64,000 bases of DNA from Moraxella sp. VT-16-12 (GCF_002224245.2 NZ_NKHK02000001.1:310001-374000), one strand, 5' to 3'; shown: positions 19,019-28,173, counted from the first letter of the stretch. Notes: generated by a model not told the origin, from the letters alone. Numbers and translations: made by a program.

Positions 19019-20485
19019 ATGTTACGCATAAAATATGACGCATTGACTTTTGATGATGTGCTACTTTTGCCAGCTTATTCAGAAGTTTTGCCAAAAGACA
19101 CCAACCTGCACACCCGCCTAAGCACAGGCATTAACCTAAATATTCCCATCATCTCAGCAGCGATGGATACCGTTACCGAAGCTAAAATGGCGATTTCTAT
19201 GGCTCAGCTTGGTGGCATGGGGATTTTGCACAAAAACATGACCATAGAGCGTCAGGCAAGCCGTGTGCGTCATGTCAAAAAATTTGAAGCAGGCACGGTG
19301 GCCGACCCCATTACGGTTGGCCCAGATGCAACGGTGGGTGAGCTACTGCGTTTGACCAAAGAACACCACATTTCAGGTGTGCCAGTGGTGGATGAAAACC
19401 GTCAAGTTGTGGGGATTGTTACGCACCGTGATTTGCGTTTTGAGACCAATCTTGACCAACCTGTCAGCCGTGTGATGACACCAAAGGATAAGCTGGTTAC
19501 TGTCAAAGAAGGTGAGACCACTGAAAACATCAAAAAGCTTTTGCACGAACACCGCATTGAAAAGGTTGTGGTGATTGATGATGCGTTTCGTCTTAAAGGG
19601 TTGATTACGGTCAATGATTTTACCAAAGCAGAAAATAACCCAAATGCTTGCAAAGACAGCCAAGGTCGCCTAAGAGTGGGTGCGGCGGTTGGCACAGGAG
19701 CGGACACGCCAGAACGTGTAGAAGCCTTGGTCAATGCAGGCGTGGACGTGATTATTGTGGATACAGCACACGGTCATTCTCGTGGGGTGATTGAGCGAGT
19801 AAACTGGATTAAGAAAAACTTTAATGTACAGGTCATCGGTGGTAATATTGCCACAGGCGATGCTGCTTTGGCACTCATGGACGCAGGAGCGGACGCTGTT
19901 AAAGTGGGCATTGGACCAGGTTCTATTTGTACCACCCGTATCATTGCAGGCATTGGTGTGCCACAGATTAGTGCCATTGATAATGTGGCAAGTGCCTTAC
20001 AAGAGCGTATTCCGCTCATTGCTGATGGGGGCATTCGTTTTAGTGGCGACATTGCCAAAGCACTATCAGCAGGGGCAAGCTGTATCATGGTGGGCAGTCT
20101 TTTGGCGGGTACAGAAGAAGCTCCGGGCGATATGGAGCTTTATCAAGGGCGTTATTATAAAGCATATCGTGGTATGGGGTCGCTTGGGGCGATGAGTGGA
20201 CAAAATGGCTCATCTGACCGTTATTTTCAAGATGCCAAAGACGGCGTAGAAAAACTTGTGCCAGAAGGGATAGAAGGGCGTGTGCCTTATAAAGGTTCGG
20301 TTAATGGTATCATTGGTCAGCTTGTGGGCGGTTTGCGTTCTAGCATGGGCTATACAGGCTGTCGCACCATTGATGAGATGCGTACCAAGACTGAGTTTGT
20401 CAAAGTAACCTCAGCAGGCATGAAAGAGTCGCACGTTCATGATGTGCAGATTACCAAAGAAGCCCCAAACTACCGCCAAAACTAA
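19019..20485 (+). CDS. guaB: Inosine-5'-monophosphate dehydrogenase GuaB
   Basis: The 488-residue protein has the TIM barrel split by a tandem CBS pair (about residues 93-205), the catalytic loop [10 protein letters not shown] with active-site Cys near 305, and MGSLGAM...[18 protein letters not shown] of the flap region. It oxidises IMP to XMP with NAD, the first committed step to GMP. AAGGGG lies before the ATG. It stands as a single transcription unit between its promoter and a strong terminator, with a structured leader that may regulate it. Confidence 0.97.
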   Translation: MLRIKYDALTFDDVLLLPAYSEVLPKDTNLHTRLSTGINLNIPIISAAMDTVTEAKMAISMAQLGGMGILHKNMTIERQASRVRHVKKFEAGTVADPITVGPDATVGELLRLTKEHHISGVPVVDENRQVVGIVTHRDLRFETNLDQPVSRVMTPKDKLVTVKEGETTENIKKLLHEHRIEKVVVIDDAFRLKGLITVNDFTKAENNPNACKDSQGRLRVGAAVGTGADTPERVEALVNAGVDVIIVDTAHGHSRGVIERVNWIKKNFNVQVIGGNIATGDAALALMDAGADAVKVGIGPGSICTTRIIAGIGVPQISAIDNVASALQERIPLIADGGIRFSGDIAKALSAGASCIMVGSLLAGTEEAPGDMELYQGRYYKAYRGMGSLGAMSGQNGSSDRYFQDAKDGVEKLVPEGIEGRVPYKGSVNGIIGQLVGGLRSSMGYTGCRTIDEMRTKTEFVKVTSAGMKESHVHDVQITKEAPNYRQN

Positions 20486-20504
20486 GGTTTACCCATCACG
20501 CACC

Positions 20505-20533
20505 AAAAGCTCACCTACTTGGTGAGCTTTTTT
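20505..20533 (+). terminator. Intrinsic terminator of guaB
   Basis: AAAAGCTCACC (20505-20515) pairs perfectly with GGTGAGCTTTT (20521-20531) around TACTT, followed by more T. Confidence 0.9.
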
Positions 20534-20706
20534 ATGCACTTAATCTGTGCTTTTGTGATGATTTGTTACAAATGCTTAATAAGCAAACGAAATTATCCAT
20601 CATTGAATATCAAGGCATATTATTTGCAAATTTTATGGCAATAAGTCTTGACAAAATATGATTGTCATGCTGTACAAAATCATATCAAATGACAAAGGAG
20701 ATGATG

Positions 20707-20916
20707 ATGTTGTTATTGATATTATTATTGCTGATTGCTGTGGCGTGGTTTGTACCGATTTTATGGGTGGCGGTAGGGATTTTTATTGTTTTTTGGGTCG
20801 TTAATAAAATGGCAGATGAAAAAATCGCCAACATGACCGCACAAATCCAAAGTTATGATGATGTCCCTAATAATGAGACTGATGATGAGACATTGATTTT
20901 AAGAAACATTAAATAA
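20707..20916 (+). CDS. Small membrane protein of unknown function
   Basis: The frame opens earlier (TTG at 20662), but AAAGGAG at 20694-20700 lies 6 bases before the third ATG of an ATG triplet, so I place the start at 20707. The 69-residue product has one long or two adjacent hydrophobic helices at residues 1-33 and an acidic, soluble tail (DDVPNNETDDET). I do not recognise it. It lies alone between the guaB terminator and a minus-strand lipoprotein gene. Function unknown. Confidence 0.6.
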   Translation: MLLLILLLLIAVAWFVPILWVAVGIFIVFWVVNKMADEKIANMTAQIQSYDDVPNNETDDETLILRNIK

Positions 20917-20990
20917 AAATGCTTTAAGGGGGTGAAATTGTTAAAAAGGTCGGATATTTGATGAGCGATGATGATGTAAAAATTATCTGC

Positions 20991-21017
20991 AAAAAAATCC
21001 CCCATAACTGGGGGATT
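20991..21017 (-). terminator. Intrinsic terminator of the His-rich lipoprotein gene
   Basis: AATCCCCCA (20996-21004) pairs perfectly with TGGGGGATT (21009-21017) around TAAC. Read on the minus strand it is followed by seven T, so it ends the transcript of the lipoprotein gene at 21030-21500. Confidence 0.88.
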
Positions 21018-21029
21018 GGTATTTTAAGG

Positions 21030-21500
21030 TTAACTTTTTTTGCAATCTAAAATGACTTTATCATCTAAGGTGGTAATTTTGGCGGTATCGCCATTTAGGG
21101 TAAGTGCCATGCCTTTATCATCACCGTTAAGACTGTCATCAGTGGTAAAACGCCCTTTGGTTTGCACATCTTCAGCTAAGTCATACTGTACGTTATCGGC
21201 GGTCAGTTGAGCTTCTGTTTCGCCTTCGTGTTCATGCACCATAATGTGTACAGTTTTATCGCCACATTGGTATTTGTCGCCTGTATGGTCATGGCTGTGG
21301 TCGTGAGCATCATGGCTATGGCCATGTTTGTCATCGTGGTCATGGTCTTGGGCGTGTTGTTCTGGTGGTGTGGGTGTGTTATTAGTTTGGGGCGTGGTAA
21401 CAGGTGTGTCAGTCTTTGCCTCGCTGGGAGTGTCAGCAGGTTTGTTACAGGCACTTAGCATCAAAGTGGCAATAAGTGTGGGCAATAGAATTTTTTTCAT
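21030..21500 (-). CDS. Histidine-rich lipoprotein with MliC-like C-terminal domain
   Basis: The 156-residue protein has a lipoprotein signal peptide ending LMLSAC (Cys18), a Thr/Pro-rich linker, a His/Asp-rich stretch at about 52-74 (repeats of DHDH, HGHSHD), and an 80-residue domain from YQCGDK to VILDCKKS with a Cys at each end, a layout similar to MliC-type lysozyme inhibitors. The His/Asp stretch resembles zinc-binding linkers of periplasmic zinc proteins. A Zur-like sequence lies over its promoter. I infer a periplasmic zinc-binding lipoprotein; the lysozyme-inhibitor link is tentative. Confidence 0.65.
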   Translation of the reverse strand: MKKILLPTLIATLMLSACNKPADTPSEAKTDTPVTTPQTNNTPTPPEQHAQDHDHDDKHGHSHDAHDHSHDHTGDKYQCGDKTVHIMVHEHEGETEAQLTADNVQYDLAEDVQTKGRFTTDDSLNGDDKGMALTLNGDTAKITTLDDKVILDCKKS

Positions 21501-21531
21501 GGGTGTTATCCGTTGGATTTATTAAGATAAA

Positions 21532-21546
21532 AGATATATTATAACA
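21532..21546 (-). promoter_or_regulatory. Zur-box-like dyad over the promoter of the His-rich lipoprotein gene
   Basis: Read on the minus strand, TGTTATAATATATCT matches 12 of the 14 dyad positions of the enterobacterial Zur core TGTTATA-N-TATAACA. It also contains a perfect -10 hexamer TATAAT. It lies about 30 bases upstream of the ATG at 21500. Confidence 0.45.
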
Positions 21547-21626
21547 AAAAATACGACAATAAAATAGATTTTTACTTTTTACCTTGCTAATCTTGTATTA
21601 AATTTTCTGATAAGGGCAAATAACAA

Positions 21627-21830
21627 ATGATATATCTTGTGATGTTTTTTATTGGGGTTTTTTTGGTGTTGTTACCATTTACTCTGTATTATTGGTGGGA
21701 TGCTGTTTGTTCAAAAGACATCAAGAGAATCATTTTGATGAGCGTGGTAGTGCTTATTAATGTCATACCGCTTATGGCTGGGGGTTTTATTATGTGGGCG
21801 GTGATATTTGGCGGTGTGGTAACTGTCTAA
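21627..21830 (+). CDS. Small two-helix membrane protein of unknown function
   Basis: The 67-residue product has two hydrophobic helices (about 1-22 and 36-60) joined by a charged turn CSKDIKR. AAGGG precedes the ATG by 10 bases. It ends directly at a terminator-like hairpin. I do not recognise the protein; the short length and lack of a known family keep confidence moderate. Confidence 0.5.
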   Translation: MIYLVMFFIGVFLVLLPFTLYYWWDAVCSKDIKRIILMSVVVLINVIPLMAGGFIMWAVIFGGVVTV

Positions 21831-21870
21831 AAAAGCCAAAACCGTTTGGCGATTAAGGTGTTGGCTTTTT
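21830..21870. terminator. Terminator-like hairpin between a small membrane gene and ychF
   Basis: AAAAAGCCAA (21830-21839) pairs with TTGGCTTTTT (21861-21870) around a 21-base loop. A and T runs on both sides allow action on both converging transcripts. Confidence 0.65.
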
Positions 21871-21893
21871 CATTGGTGTTATTTACATGTCAA

Positions 21894-22985
21894 TCACACA
21901 TTAAAGCGAAAATGCATGACATCGCCGTCTGCTACGATGTAGGTCTTGCCTTCTAAGCGGTTTTTGCCCGCCGCTGCCGCTCCTTTTTCACCGCCATATT
22001 CAATAAAATCATCAAAAGCGATGACCTCAGCACGAATAAAGCCTCGTTCAAAGTCGGTATGAATCACCCCTGCCGCCTCTGGTGCGGTCGCTCCAACAGG
22101 TACGGTCCATGCTCGCACTTCTTTGACCCCTGCGGTAAAGTAGGTTTGTAAGTTAAGCAGCTCATAGCCTGCTCTTATCACACGGTCAAGCCCCGCTTCA
22201 CTTAACCCCAAGCCTTCCAAAAACTCTGCCTTTTCTTCTTCGTCTAGCTGAGCGATTTCAGCTTCAATTTGATTGCAAAGTGGCACAACAATGGCGTTTT
22301 CGCCCTTGGCAAATTCACGCACTTGGTCTAGGTAGGGATTATTATCAAAGCCATCTTCTGACACGTTGGCGATGTACATCACAGGTTTTAGGGTAATCAG
22401 CCCATAGCTTTTGATGAGTTTTTTCTCATCGCGATCTAAGTTTGCCATGCGAGCAGGTTTGCCATCTGCCAAAAACGGCTCAATTTTTTGAAAGACCGCC
22501 AAGCACGCTTGGGCGTCTTTGTCGCCACCTTTGGCTTTTTTGGATAAGTTGGTGATGGCTCGGCTCACCGCTTCTAGGTCAGCTAGGGCAAGCTCGGTAT
22601 TGATGGTTTCAATGTCAGATAGGGGGTTTACTCGTCCGTCCACATGAATCACATTGTCATCATCAAAACAGCGTACCACATGAGCGATGGCGTCCGTTTC
22701 ACGAATATTTGCCAAAAACTGATTGCCCATGCCTTCGCCTTTGCTTGCCCCTGCCACAAGTCCTGCAATGTCCACAAACTCCATGCTGGTGGGAATCACT
22801 CGCTCAGGTTTGACAATGGCGGCAAGCTGTTTTAGACGTGGGTCAGGCACAGGCACAATGCCTGTGTTGGGGTCTTTGGTGCAAAAGGGGAAATTTTCAG
22901 CGGCAATGCCTGCTTTGGTAAGTGCGTTAAACAGGGTGGATTTGCCAACGTTGGGTAAGCCTACGATACCACAATTAAAGCCCAT
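21894..22985 (-). CDS. ychF: Redox-regulated ATPase/GTPase YchF (OLA1 family)
   Basis: The 363-residue protein starts [25 protein letters not shown]-like with the P-loop GLPNVGKS at 8-15, switch FPFCTKDP, the [20 protein letters not shown] motif, and the C-terminal TGS domain ending [10 protein letters not shown]. YchF prefers ATP over GTP, binds ribosomes and is linked to oxidative-stress sensitivity. It is a single gene here, converging on a small membrane protein gene. Confidence 0.97.
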   Translation of the reverse strand: MGFNCGIVGLPNVGKSTLFNALTKAGIAAENFPFCTKDPNTGIVPVPDPRLKQLAAIVKPERVIPTSMEFVDIAGLVAGASKGEGMGNQFLANIRETDAIAHVVRCFDDDNVIHVDGRVNPLSDIETINTELALADLEAVSRAITNLSKKAKGGDKDAQACLAVFQKIEPFLADGKPARMANLDRDEKKLIKSYGLITLKPVMYIANVSEDGFDNNPYLDQVREFAKGENAIVVPLCNQIEAEIAQLDEEEKAEFLEGLGLSEAGLDRVIRAGYELLNLQTYFTAGVKEVRAWTVPVGATAPEAAGVIHTDFERGFIRAEVIAFDDFIEYGGEKGAAAAGKNRLEGKTYIVADGDVMHFRFNV

Positions 22986-23078
22986 GATGATTACCTTAAC
23001 AATATATAAAATATACCATTATAGCAAATTTGCTGGTTGATTTTAAGTGATATTGCCAAAGTTTGGTATATTGACTGG

Positions 23079-23636
23079 TTATCTAGGTTTGCTTGTGCAA
23101 TTATACATACCATTACCAACATTCATACAGGTGGTTTTGATTTGTGGTGGCTGTATAGAGTAAGCAGGTTGAATGGGTGTGATTGTCGGTGTTTGATACA
23201 TCATGCTTTGTGTTGCATTATTGTACATTTGGGCTTGTTGATACATGCTGTTGGCATAGGTATTGGCAAAATTGGATAGTGCTTGGGTGAATTCTTGTGT
23301 ATTTCTTAGGGCTTGTTGTCTGTCTAAAATTTCACTATGTACATAAGATGAATAAGAGCGACATAGATTTGAATTTTTTAAGTCTTGATGTATTTGTTTT
23401 TCGTAATTTTCAAAATATTTATTCATGATGTTTTCATCGTACTTATAGTTTTGTAGACGAGAACGATAAAGGTGCATAGCTTGTGCCACTAGTTCTGGGG
23501 ATATTAGCCCAGCTTCATCACAAGATTTAAGCACAGCCAAATCTCTGGCAAAAGCTTGGTGTTGTTGCGGTGTCATCATGGTGGTACAAGCTGTTAATGG
23601 CAATAGAATGAGTAAAATCATCATTTTTGTTTTCAT
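23079..23636 (-). CDS. Putative lipoprotein of unknown function
   Basis: The open frame begins with a TTG at 23657, but AAGGTG lies 5 bases before the ATG at 23636, so the product is about 185 residues. It has a lipoprotein signal ending LPLTAC, a helical middle with many Tyr, Gln and Asn, and a C-terminal tail with two Cys (TTCMNVGNGMYNCTSK). I know no family for it. Upstream lies a good minus-strand promoter (TTGCTA-17-TATAAT, 23675-23703) overlapped by a dyad and a divergent XRE regulator gene. Confidence 0.62.
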   Translation of the reverse strand: MKTKMMILLILLPLTACTTMMTPQQHQAFARDLAVLKSCDEAGLISPELVAQAMHLYRSRLQNYKYDENIMNKYFENYEKQIHQDLKNSNLCRSYSSYVHSEILDRQQALRNTQEFTQALSNFANTYANSMYQQAQMYNNATQSMMYQTPTITPIQPAYSIQPPQIKTTCMNVGNGMYNCTSKPR

Positions 23637-23661
23637 AAAGCACCTTAATTTGGTCAAAAAA

Positions 23662-23692
23662 ATCCTAAAATGGGATTATACTATTTTAGGAT
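23662..23692. promoter_or_regulatory. Perfect 10-base dyad over a divergent promoter, candidate XRE operator
   Basis: ATCCTAAAAT (23662-23671) and ATTTTAGGAT (23683-23692) form a perfect inverted repeat with an 11-base spacer. It covers the spacer and -10 of the minus-strand promoter TTGCTA-17-TATAAT that serves the lipoprotein gene. A further CTAAAAT lies at about 23713-23719, just before the XRE gene. Confidence 0.55.
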
Positions 23693-23731
23693 AATACTAG
23701 CAAGCAATTTATCTAAAATAGCTTGTCTGTT

Positions 23732-23962
23732 ATGAAAACGATTTATCATGACCGTTATCAGATTTTGATTGCTTGTTTAATACGGGAGCGTAAGCGAGCT
23801 AAACTGACCCAGCTACAATTAGCACAAAAACTTAATAAACCCCAATCTTATATTGCAAAAATTGAAGCTAGGGATAGAAAATTAGATGTATTGGAATTTG
23901 TTATTTTATGCGAGACTGTGGGTGTCTCGCCAAGTGAAATATTGCTCACCATCTCCACTTAA
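23732..23962 (+). CDS. Small XRE-family helix-turn-helix regulator
   Basis: The frame opens with a TTG at 23723, but an ATG at 23732 is the likelier start, giving 76 residues. Nearly the whole protein is one HTH_3 domain (IRERKRAKLTQLQLAQKLN, then QSYIAKIEARDRKLDVLEF). Such small proteins repress their own and a divergent gene, as CI-like or addiction-module regulators do. It is divergent from a lipoprotein gene with a perfect dyad between. No toxin partner is seen. There is no good Shine-Dalgarno sequence, so translation may be leaderless or weak. Confidence 0.78.
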   Translation: MKTIYHDRYQILIACLIRERKRAKLTQLQLAQKLNKPQSYIAKIEARDRKLDVLEFVILCETVGVSPSEILLTIST

Positions 23963-24001
23963 AACATACATTATTTTGTCAAATTTTTTATCTTATTTGA
24001 A

Positions 24002-24353
24002 CTACTTAGGGCGGTGTATGGCATCAAATACCGCTTTTAAACTGCCAATTTGGCTGTTTTTATCGCCTGCCAAAAAGGTGTGTTTGCCGTTTTGGGTGAT
24101 TCTAAGACTCAAATTTTGCTCGGTGATTAGGTAGGTAGGGTATTAAATCATAGTCGCTAAGCTTGCTGTCTTGACTGATGATGGGCTGGCTTTGCCCTTT
24201 TTTGTAGATGTGGATTTTGTGTGTGTCGCCATCTGCTTCAATCATTGCATGATAATCGTCTGAAAAATGAGCAATGGGATAATGCACAGGATTAGCATGA
24301 CTAACGTGAGTCAATAGGGTGGCAATACAAAGAGCGATGGCAGATTTTTTCAT
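24002..24353 (-). pseudogene. Small secreted protein gene, frameshifted at a CCTA tetranucleotide repeat
   Basis: From the ATG at 24353 the frame encodes a signal peptide (MKKSAIALCIATLLTHVSHA) and about 60 further residues, then stops early at 24102. The other frame continues without a stop as LITEQNLSLRITQNG...KAVFDAIHRPK to a TAG at 24002. The break falls at three tandem CCTA units (minus strand; TAGG x3 at 24128-24139). With two units the chain reads through smoothly to about 115 residues. It is either a broken gene or one switched by slippage. The family is unknown. Confidence 0.55.
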
Positions 24354-24502
24354 GGCAGATATGACGGATGGTGAATGGTTGTTTATTTTGTCATCTTTTG
24401 GCGGATTTGACAAGATTGATAATTTGTTACAAGTTTATTTCAATTTACCAATCAATAGTAAATGCGTTGTCAGTTATAATAAACACTTTTATGGGGATAA
24501 TT

Positions 24503-25864
24503 ATGAACGCAGTATTATTAGCGGTCATCATCATGGTGGGGCTGTCTTTGGCTCGTGTCCATGTGGTGCTTAGTTTGATTGTGGGAGCAGTGGTGGGCGG
24601 ATTGCTTGCTGGCTTGCCTTTGGTTGATGTGGAAAATGGGGCGACAGGTGTGCTGACCCATTTTCAAAACGGCATCAAAGGTGGGGCGGGCATTGCCTTA
24701 TCTTATGCCATGCTTGGGGCATTTGCCATGGCGATTGCTCATTCTGGCGTGCCAAAAGCGTTGTCAGATAAGGTGATTGCCAGTGTCAAAAGTGCCAAAG
24801 GTGGTGGCATCAAATGGCTGGTGTTTGGGGTGATTGTACTGTTTGCGTGCCTTAGCCAAAACCTCATCCCCATTCATATTGCGTTTATTTTGCTACTCAT
24901 TCCACCACTTTTGACGGTGTTTAATGAGCTGCATATTGATAGACGGCTCGTTACTTGTTTGATTACCTTTGGGCTTGTCAATACTTATATGTTTATCCCT
25001 TATGGCTTTGGGGACATATTTTTAAATGAAATCATCATGGCAAATCTGGCAAGCTCTGGGCTAGATACCACGGGCATTTCGGTGATGAAAGCGATGGCAA
25101 TACCTGCTCTTGGTATGGTGCTAGGGCTTTTGGTGGCGATATTTATCAGCTATCGCAAACCACGCAGTTATGATAACGCCAAAACACTCGCTGTCAATGC
25201 AGACAACACCACCAAAAGTCTTGCGGACAACACACAACATAACAACATGACCTTTAAAATCATCGTTACGCTTGTTGCTATTTTGGCGGCGTTTGTCATT
25301 CAATTAAAAACAGATTCGCTGGTTTTGGGCTCTTTGGCAGGCTTTGCGATATTTATGGCAACAGGGGTGGTGGGCTGGAATAAGGCAGATGATGTCTTTA
25401 ATGATGGCATTAAGATGATGGCGATGATTGGCTTTATCATGATTAGTGCCCAAGGTTTTGCCGAAGTGATGAAAGCCACAGGGCATATTCAGCCACTGGT
25501 GGCGTCAGCGGTCAGTGTGTTTGGTGATAACAAAGCTCTGGCAAGTCTTGCCATGCTCATTGTGGGGCTGGTGGTTACGATGGGAATTGGTTCGTCTTTT
25601 TCTACCGTGCCGATTATTGCCACCATCTATGTGCCACTGTGTATGGCGATGGGATTTAGCCCAATGGCGACATTGGCACTGGTGGCAACCGCAGGCGTGC
25701 TAGGGGACGCTGGCTCTCCTGCTTCGGATTCTACACTAGGGCCAACCATGGGACTCAACGTGGACGGACAGCACGACCACATCAAAGATAGCGTGATACC
25801 GACATTTATCCACTATAACATACCGCTCATCATTTTTGGGTGGATGGCTTCACTGGTGCTATAA
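24503..25864 (+). CDS. Na+/H+ antiporter family protein (YuiF/NhaC-like)
   Basis: The frame is open from further upstream, but GGGG lies 6 bases before the ATG at 24503, giving 453 residues. The protein has about 11-12 hydrophobic segments, including conserved stretches LSQNLIPIHIAFILLLIPPL and GDAGSPASDSTLGPTMGLN near the C-terminus that mark the YuiF-type antiporter family. It would exchange Na+ for H+, or carry an amino acid with either ion, across the inner membrane. It stands alone, ending at a strong terminator. Substrate is uncertain. Confidence 0.82.
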   Translation: MNAVLLAVIIMVGLSLARVHVVLSLIVGAVVGGLLAGLPLVDVENGATGVLTHFQNGIKGGAGIALSYAMLGAFAMAIAHSGVPKALSDKVIASVKSAKGGGIKWLVFGVIVLFACLSQNLIPIHIAFILLLIPPLLTVFNELHIDRRLVTCLITFGLVNTYMFIPYGFGDIFLNEIIMANLASSGLDTTGISVMKAMAIPALGMVLGLLVAIFISYRKPRSYDNAKTLAVNADNTTKSLADNTQHNNMTFKIIVTLVAILAAFVIQLKTDSLVLGSLAGFAIFMATGVVGWNKADDVFNDGIKMMAMIGFIMISAQGFAEVMKATGHIQPLVASAVSVFGDNKALASLAMLIVGLVVTMGIGSSFSTVPIIATIYVPLCMAMGFSPMATLALVATAGVLGDAGSPASDSTLGPTMGLNVDGQHDHIKDSVIPTFIHYNIPLIIFGWMASLVL

Positions 25865-25875
25865 GTGTCATCAAT

Positions 25876-25902
25876 AAAAACCCTTAATGTTAAGGGTTTT
25901 TT
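25876..25902. terminator. Bidirectional intrinsic terminator
   Basis: AAAAACCCTTAA (25876-25887) is complementary to TTAAGGGTTTTT (25890-25901). A and T runs flank it on both strands, serving the antiporter gene and the converging cyclo-ligase gene. Confidence 0.88.
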
Positions 25903-25922
25903 ATGGTCTATATCAAAAGCCA

Positions 25923-26585
25923 TCAAAAACGCATCACGCCTTTTTCTGTGATGAGCAAATCCACGCCCTTATCCCAAGGGTTTATCATCAATTTTTCTAC
26001 CACTTGAAAGTGATAACACCAGCCTACCTTGAGCACATTGGGGGCTTTGGCAAAGGTTCTGTCATAAAATCCACCCCCCATACCCAGTCTGTTTCCGAAT
26101 TTATCCACTGCCACCAATGGGCAAATGATACAGTCTAATTTATCCGCCGTCATTGTCTGTTTTAACAAGGGTTCTTTCATGCCAAGTTTGTGGCGTTTAA
26201 GTGGTGTTTTTTTTAAATCATAAAAACAAGGTGCAAACCATAAAGGCTTATCTTTGCAAGTGATTGGCAAAAAGGGCGTCAAATCATGCTTTTGACAAAA
26301 CGCCAAAATCGGTGCGGTGGGCAGCTCACCAAATCCATCCAAATACAAACCAATAAGGGCATTTTTGGGTAGTAGGGGTAACAGTTTAGGCAAGTGTAAA
26401 CTGGCTAAAAATGCGTGATATTGGCGTTGTTTTACAGATAGTTTTTTGCGTTGGTGGCGAATGGTTTGGCGTAAAGTATGGTTTTGAGATTGGGCTAGGG
26501 TTGGCATAATATTTTGAAATCTTGTCGGTGTGTTTGTATTGTTTTTTGAAAACATCCATTTTATAAAAATGATAATCGTTTTCAT
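25923..26585 (-). CDS. 5-formyltetrahydrofolate cyclo-ligase
   Basis: The protein fits the MTHFS family: an N-terminal helix with RQTIRHQRKKLS, then GLYLDGFGELPT, and the C-terminal signature LVAVDKFGNRLGMGGGFYDRT with the glycine-rich MGGGFYDR loop. It converts 5-formyl-THF to 5,10-methenyl-THF with ATP. The frame begins at 26585 (220 residues), but the first 26 residues are not family-like; an ATG at 26507 would give 194 residues, nearer the usual length. A Fur-like box overlaps the 26585 start, so the later start is also easier to reconcile with the fumC control region. Confidence 0.87.
   Translation of the reverse strand: MKTIIIFIKWMFSKNNTNTPTRFQNIMPTLAQSQNHTLRQTIRHQRKKLSVKQRQYHAFLASLHLPKLLPLLPKNALIGLYLDGFGELPTAPILAFCQKHDLTPFLPITCKDKPLWFAPCFYDLKKTPLKRHKLGMKEPLLKQTMTADKLDCIICPLVAVDKFGNRLGMGGGFYDRTFAKAPNVLKVGWCYHFQVVEKLMINPWDKGVDLLITEKGVMRF
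26565..26583 (+). promoter_or_regulatory. Fur-box-like sequence upstream of fumC
   Basis: AAAAATGATAATCGTTTTC matches 15 of 19 positions of the Fur consensus GATAATGATAATCATTATC. It lies about 100 bases upstream of fumC, between divergent genes. Confidence 0.55.
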
Positions 26586-26683
26586 TGAAAGATGATAAAA
26601 ATCATGCTATGCTTGATGAGTTACTTTAACGCAAATTTTAAGGTTTGCAACCATTGATTTAAAGGTCATACAAGGAAATTATC

Positions 26684-28078
26684 ATGACTCAAACTTATCG
26701 TACTGAAAAAGACACCATGGGTGAAGTATCCGTCCCTAGCGATGCCTATTTTGGGGCACAAACTCAGCGTAGCCGTGAAAACTTTAAAATTGGTGGTGAG
26801 ACTTTGCCACGCCCTTTGATTCGTGCGATGGCAACTGTCAAAAAAGCCGCTGCCATCACCAATGCCAGTCTTGGACGTATTGATGATAACCAAAAAACGC
26901 TGATTGTACAGGCGTGCGATGAGGTCATCAAAGGCGAGCTTAGCAATGAGTTTCCGCTTGTTGTTTGGCAGACAGGCTCAGGCACGCAGTCTAATATGAA
27001 CATGAACGAGGTCATTGCCAACCGAGCCAACGAGATTGCAGGAGCCCCCAAAGGCACTTATAAGCCTGTGCACCCCAACGACCATGTCAATCACGCCCAA
27101 TCCACCAATGACAGCTTTCCCACCGCCATTCGTGTGGCAGCAGCGACCGAGATAAATCAATCGCTTATTCCTGCGGTGCAAAAATTGCGTGATACTTTGG
27201 CGGCAAAATCTGCCGACTTTGCTGACATTGTCAAAATCGGACGGACACATTTACAAGATGCCACGCCACTGACGTTGGGACAAGAGTTTAGTGGTTATGT
27301 GGCACAGCTAGATTTGGCGTTGGTACGGATTGATAATGCTTTGCAGGGTTTGTATCAGTTGCCCCTTGGTGGTACGGCAGTCGGTACAGGACTTAACAGC
27401 CACCCTGAGTATGCCGTCAAAGCTGCCGCTGAGCTTGCCAATTTGACAGGGTTACCTTTTGTTACTGCTCCCAATAAATTTGAAGCCTTGGCGGCTCGTG
27501 ATGCCGAAGTGTTTGCCTCGGGGGCGTTAAAGACTTTGGCGGCAAGCCTAAATAAAATCGCCAATGACGTGCGTTGGTTGGCAAGTGGTCCACGCTGTGG
27601 CTTGGGTGAGCTGACCATTCCAGAGAACGAGCCGGGGTCGTCCATCATGCCAGGTAAGGTCAATCCCACGCAGTCAGAAGCGATGACCATGGTGGTGGCT
27701 CAGGTGATGGGTAATGACGTTACTATCAATATGGCAGGGGCAAGCGGTAATTTTGAGCTCAACGTCTTTATGCCTGTTATCGGCTATAACTTGCTCCAGT
27801 CCATTCGCCTGCTGGCGGACGCTTGCGTGAGCTTTAATGACAATTGTGCGGTGGGTATTGAGCCTGTGCGTGAAAAAATTGACCACTTTTTGCACAACTC
27901 TTTGATGTTGGTTACGGCACTCAATCGCCATGTTGGCTATGAAAATGCCGCCAAAATCGCCAAAACTGCCTACAAAGAAAACAAAACCTTAAAACAAGTG
28001 GCGGTGGAGTTAGGTTTGATGACTGCCGATGAGTTTGATGACTGGGTCAAACCAAATGAGATGGTATCACCCAAATAA
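26684..28078 (+). CDS. fumC: Class II fumarate hydratase FumC
   Basis: The 464-residue protein has the fumarase/aspartase signature [13 protein letters not shown], the upstream regions [10 protein letters not shown] and [18 protein letters not shown], and the C-terminal FumC extension. It hydrates fumarate to malate and, unlike class I fumarases, needs no iron-sulfur cluster. AAGGAAATT gives a good ribosome binding site. A Fur-like box upstream fits use under iron limitation, as known for fumC in Pseudomonas. It ends at its own terminator before the tbpB-like gene. Confidence 0.97.
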   Translation: MTQTYRTEKDTMGEVSVPSDAYFGAQTQRSRENFKIGGETLPRPLIRAMATVKKAAAITNASLGRIDDNQKTLIVQACDEVIKGELSNEFPLVVWQTGSGTQSNMNMNEVIANRANEIAGAPKGTYKPVHPNDHVNHAQSTNDSFPTAIRVAAATEINQSLIPAVQKLRDTLAAKSADFADIVKIGRTHLQDATPLTLGQEFSGYVAQLDLALVRIDNALQGLYQLPLGGTAVGTGLNSHPEYAVKAAAELANLTGLPFVTAPNKFEALAARDAEVFASGALKTLAASLNKIANDVRWLASGPRCGLGELTIPENEPGSSIMPGKVNPTQSEAMTMVVAQVMGNDVTINMAGASGNFELNVFMPVIGYNLLQSIRLLADACVSFNDNCAVGIEPVREKIDHFLHNSLMLVTALNRHVGYENAAKIAKTAYKENKTLKQVAVELGLMTADEFDDWVKPNEMVSPK

Positions 28079-28097
28079 GGCAAACTTGCTGATAAAA

Positions 28098-28124
28098 ACA
28101 AGTCCAATTTGGGCTTGTTTTTTT
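28098..28124 (+). terminator. Intrinsic terminator of fumC
   Basis: ACAAGTCC (28098-28105) pairs with GGGCTTGT (28111-28118) with one G-U pair, followed by a T run. Confidence 0.8.
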
Positions 28125-28173
28125 GTTTACAAATGTTTTATTGTTGCTGATTTGTTTTTAGTGAGTAAAGTTA

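Noticed and set aside
21207-21525. Plus-strand frames rich in Val, Met and Ala
   Set aside because: They are antisense to the His-rich lipoprotein gene; the composition reflects the reverse of His/Asp repeats.
23732-23962. Antitoxin of a toxin-antitoxin pair
   Set aside because: The regulator is antitoxin-sized, but the only neighbour is a divergent lipoprotein gene and a downstream frameshifted gene; no toxin is recognisable.
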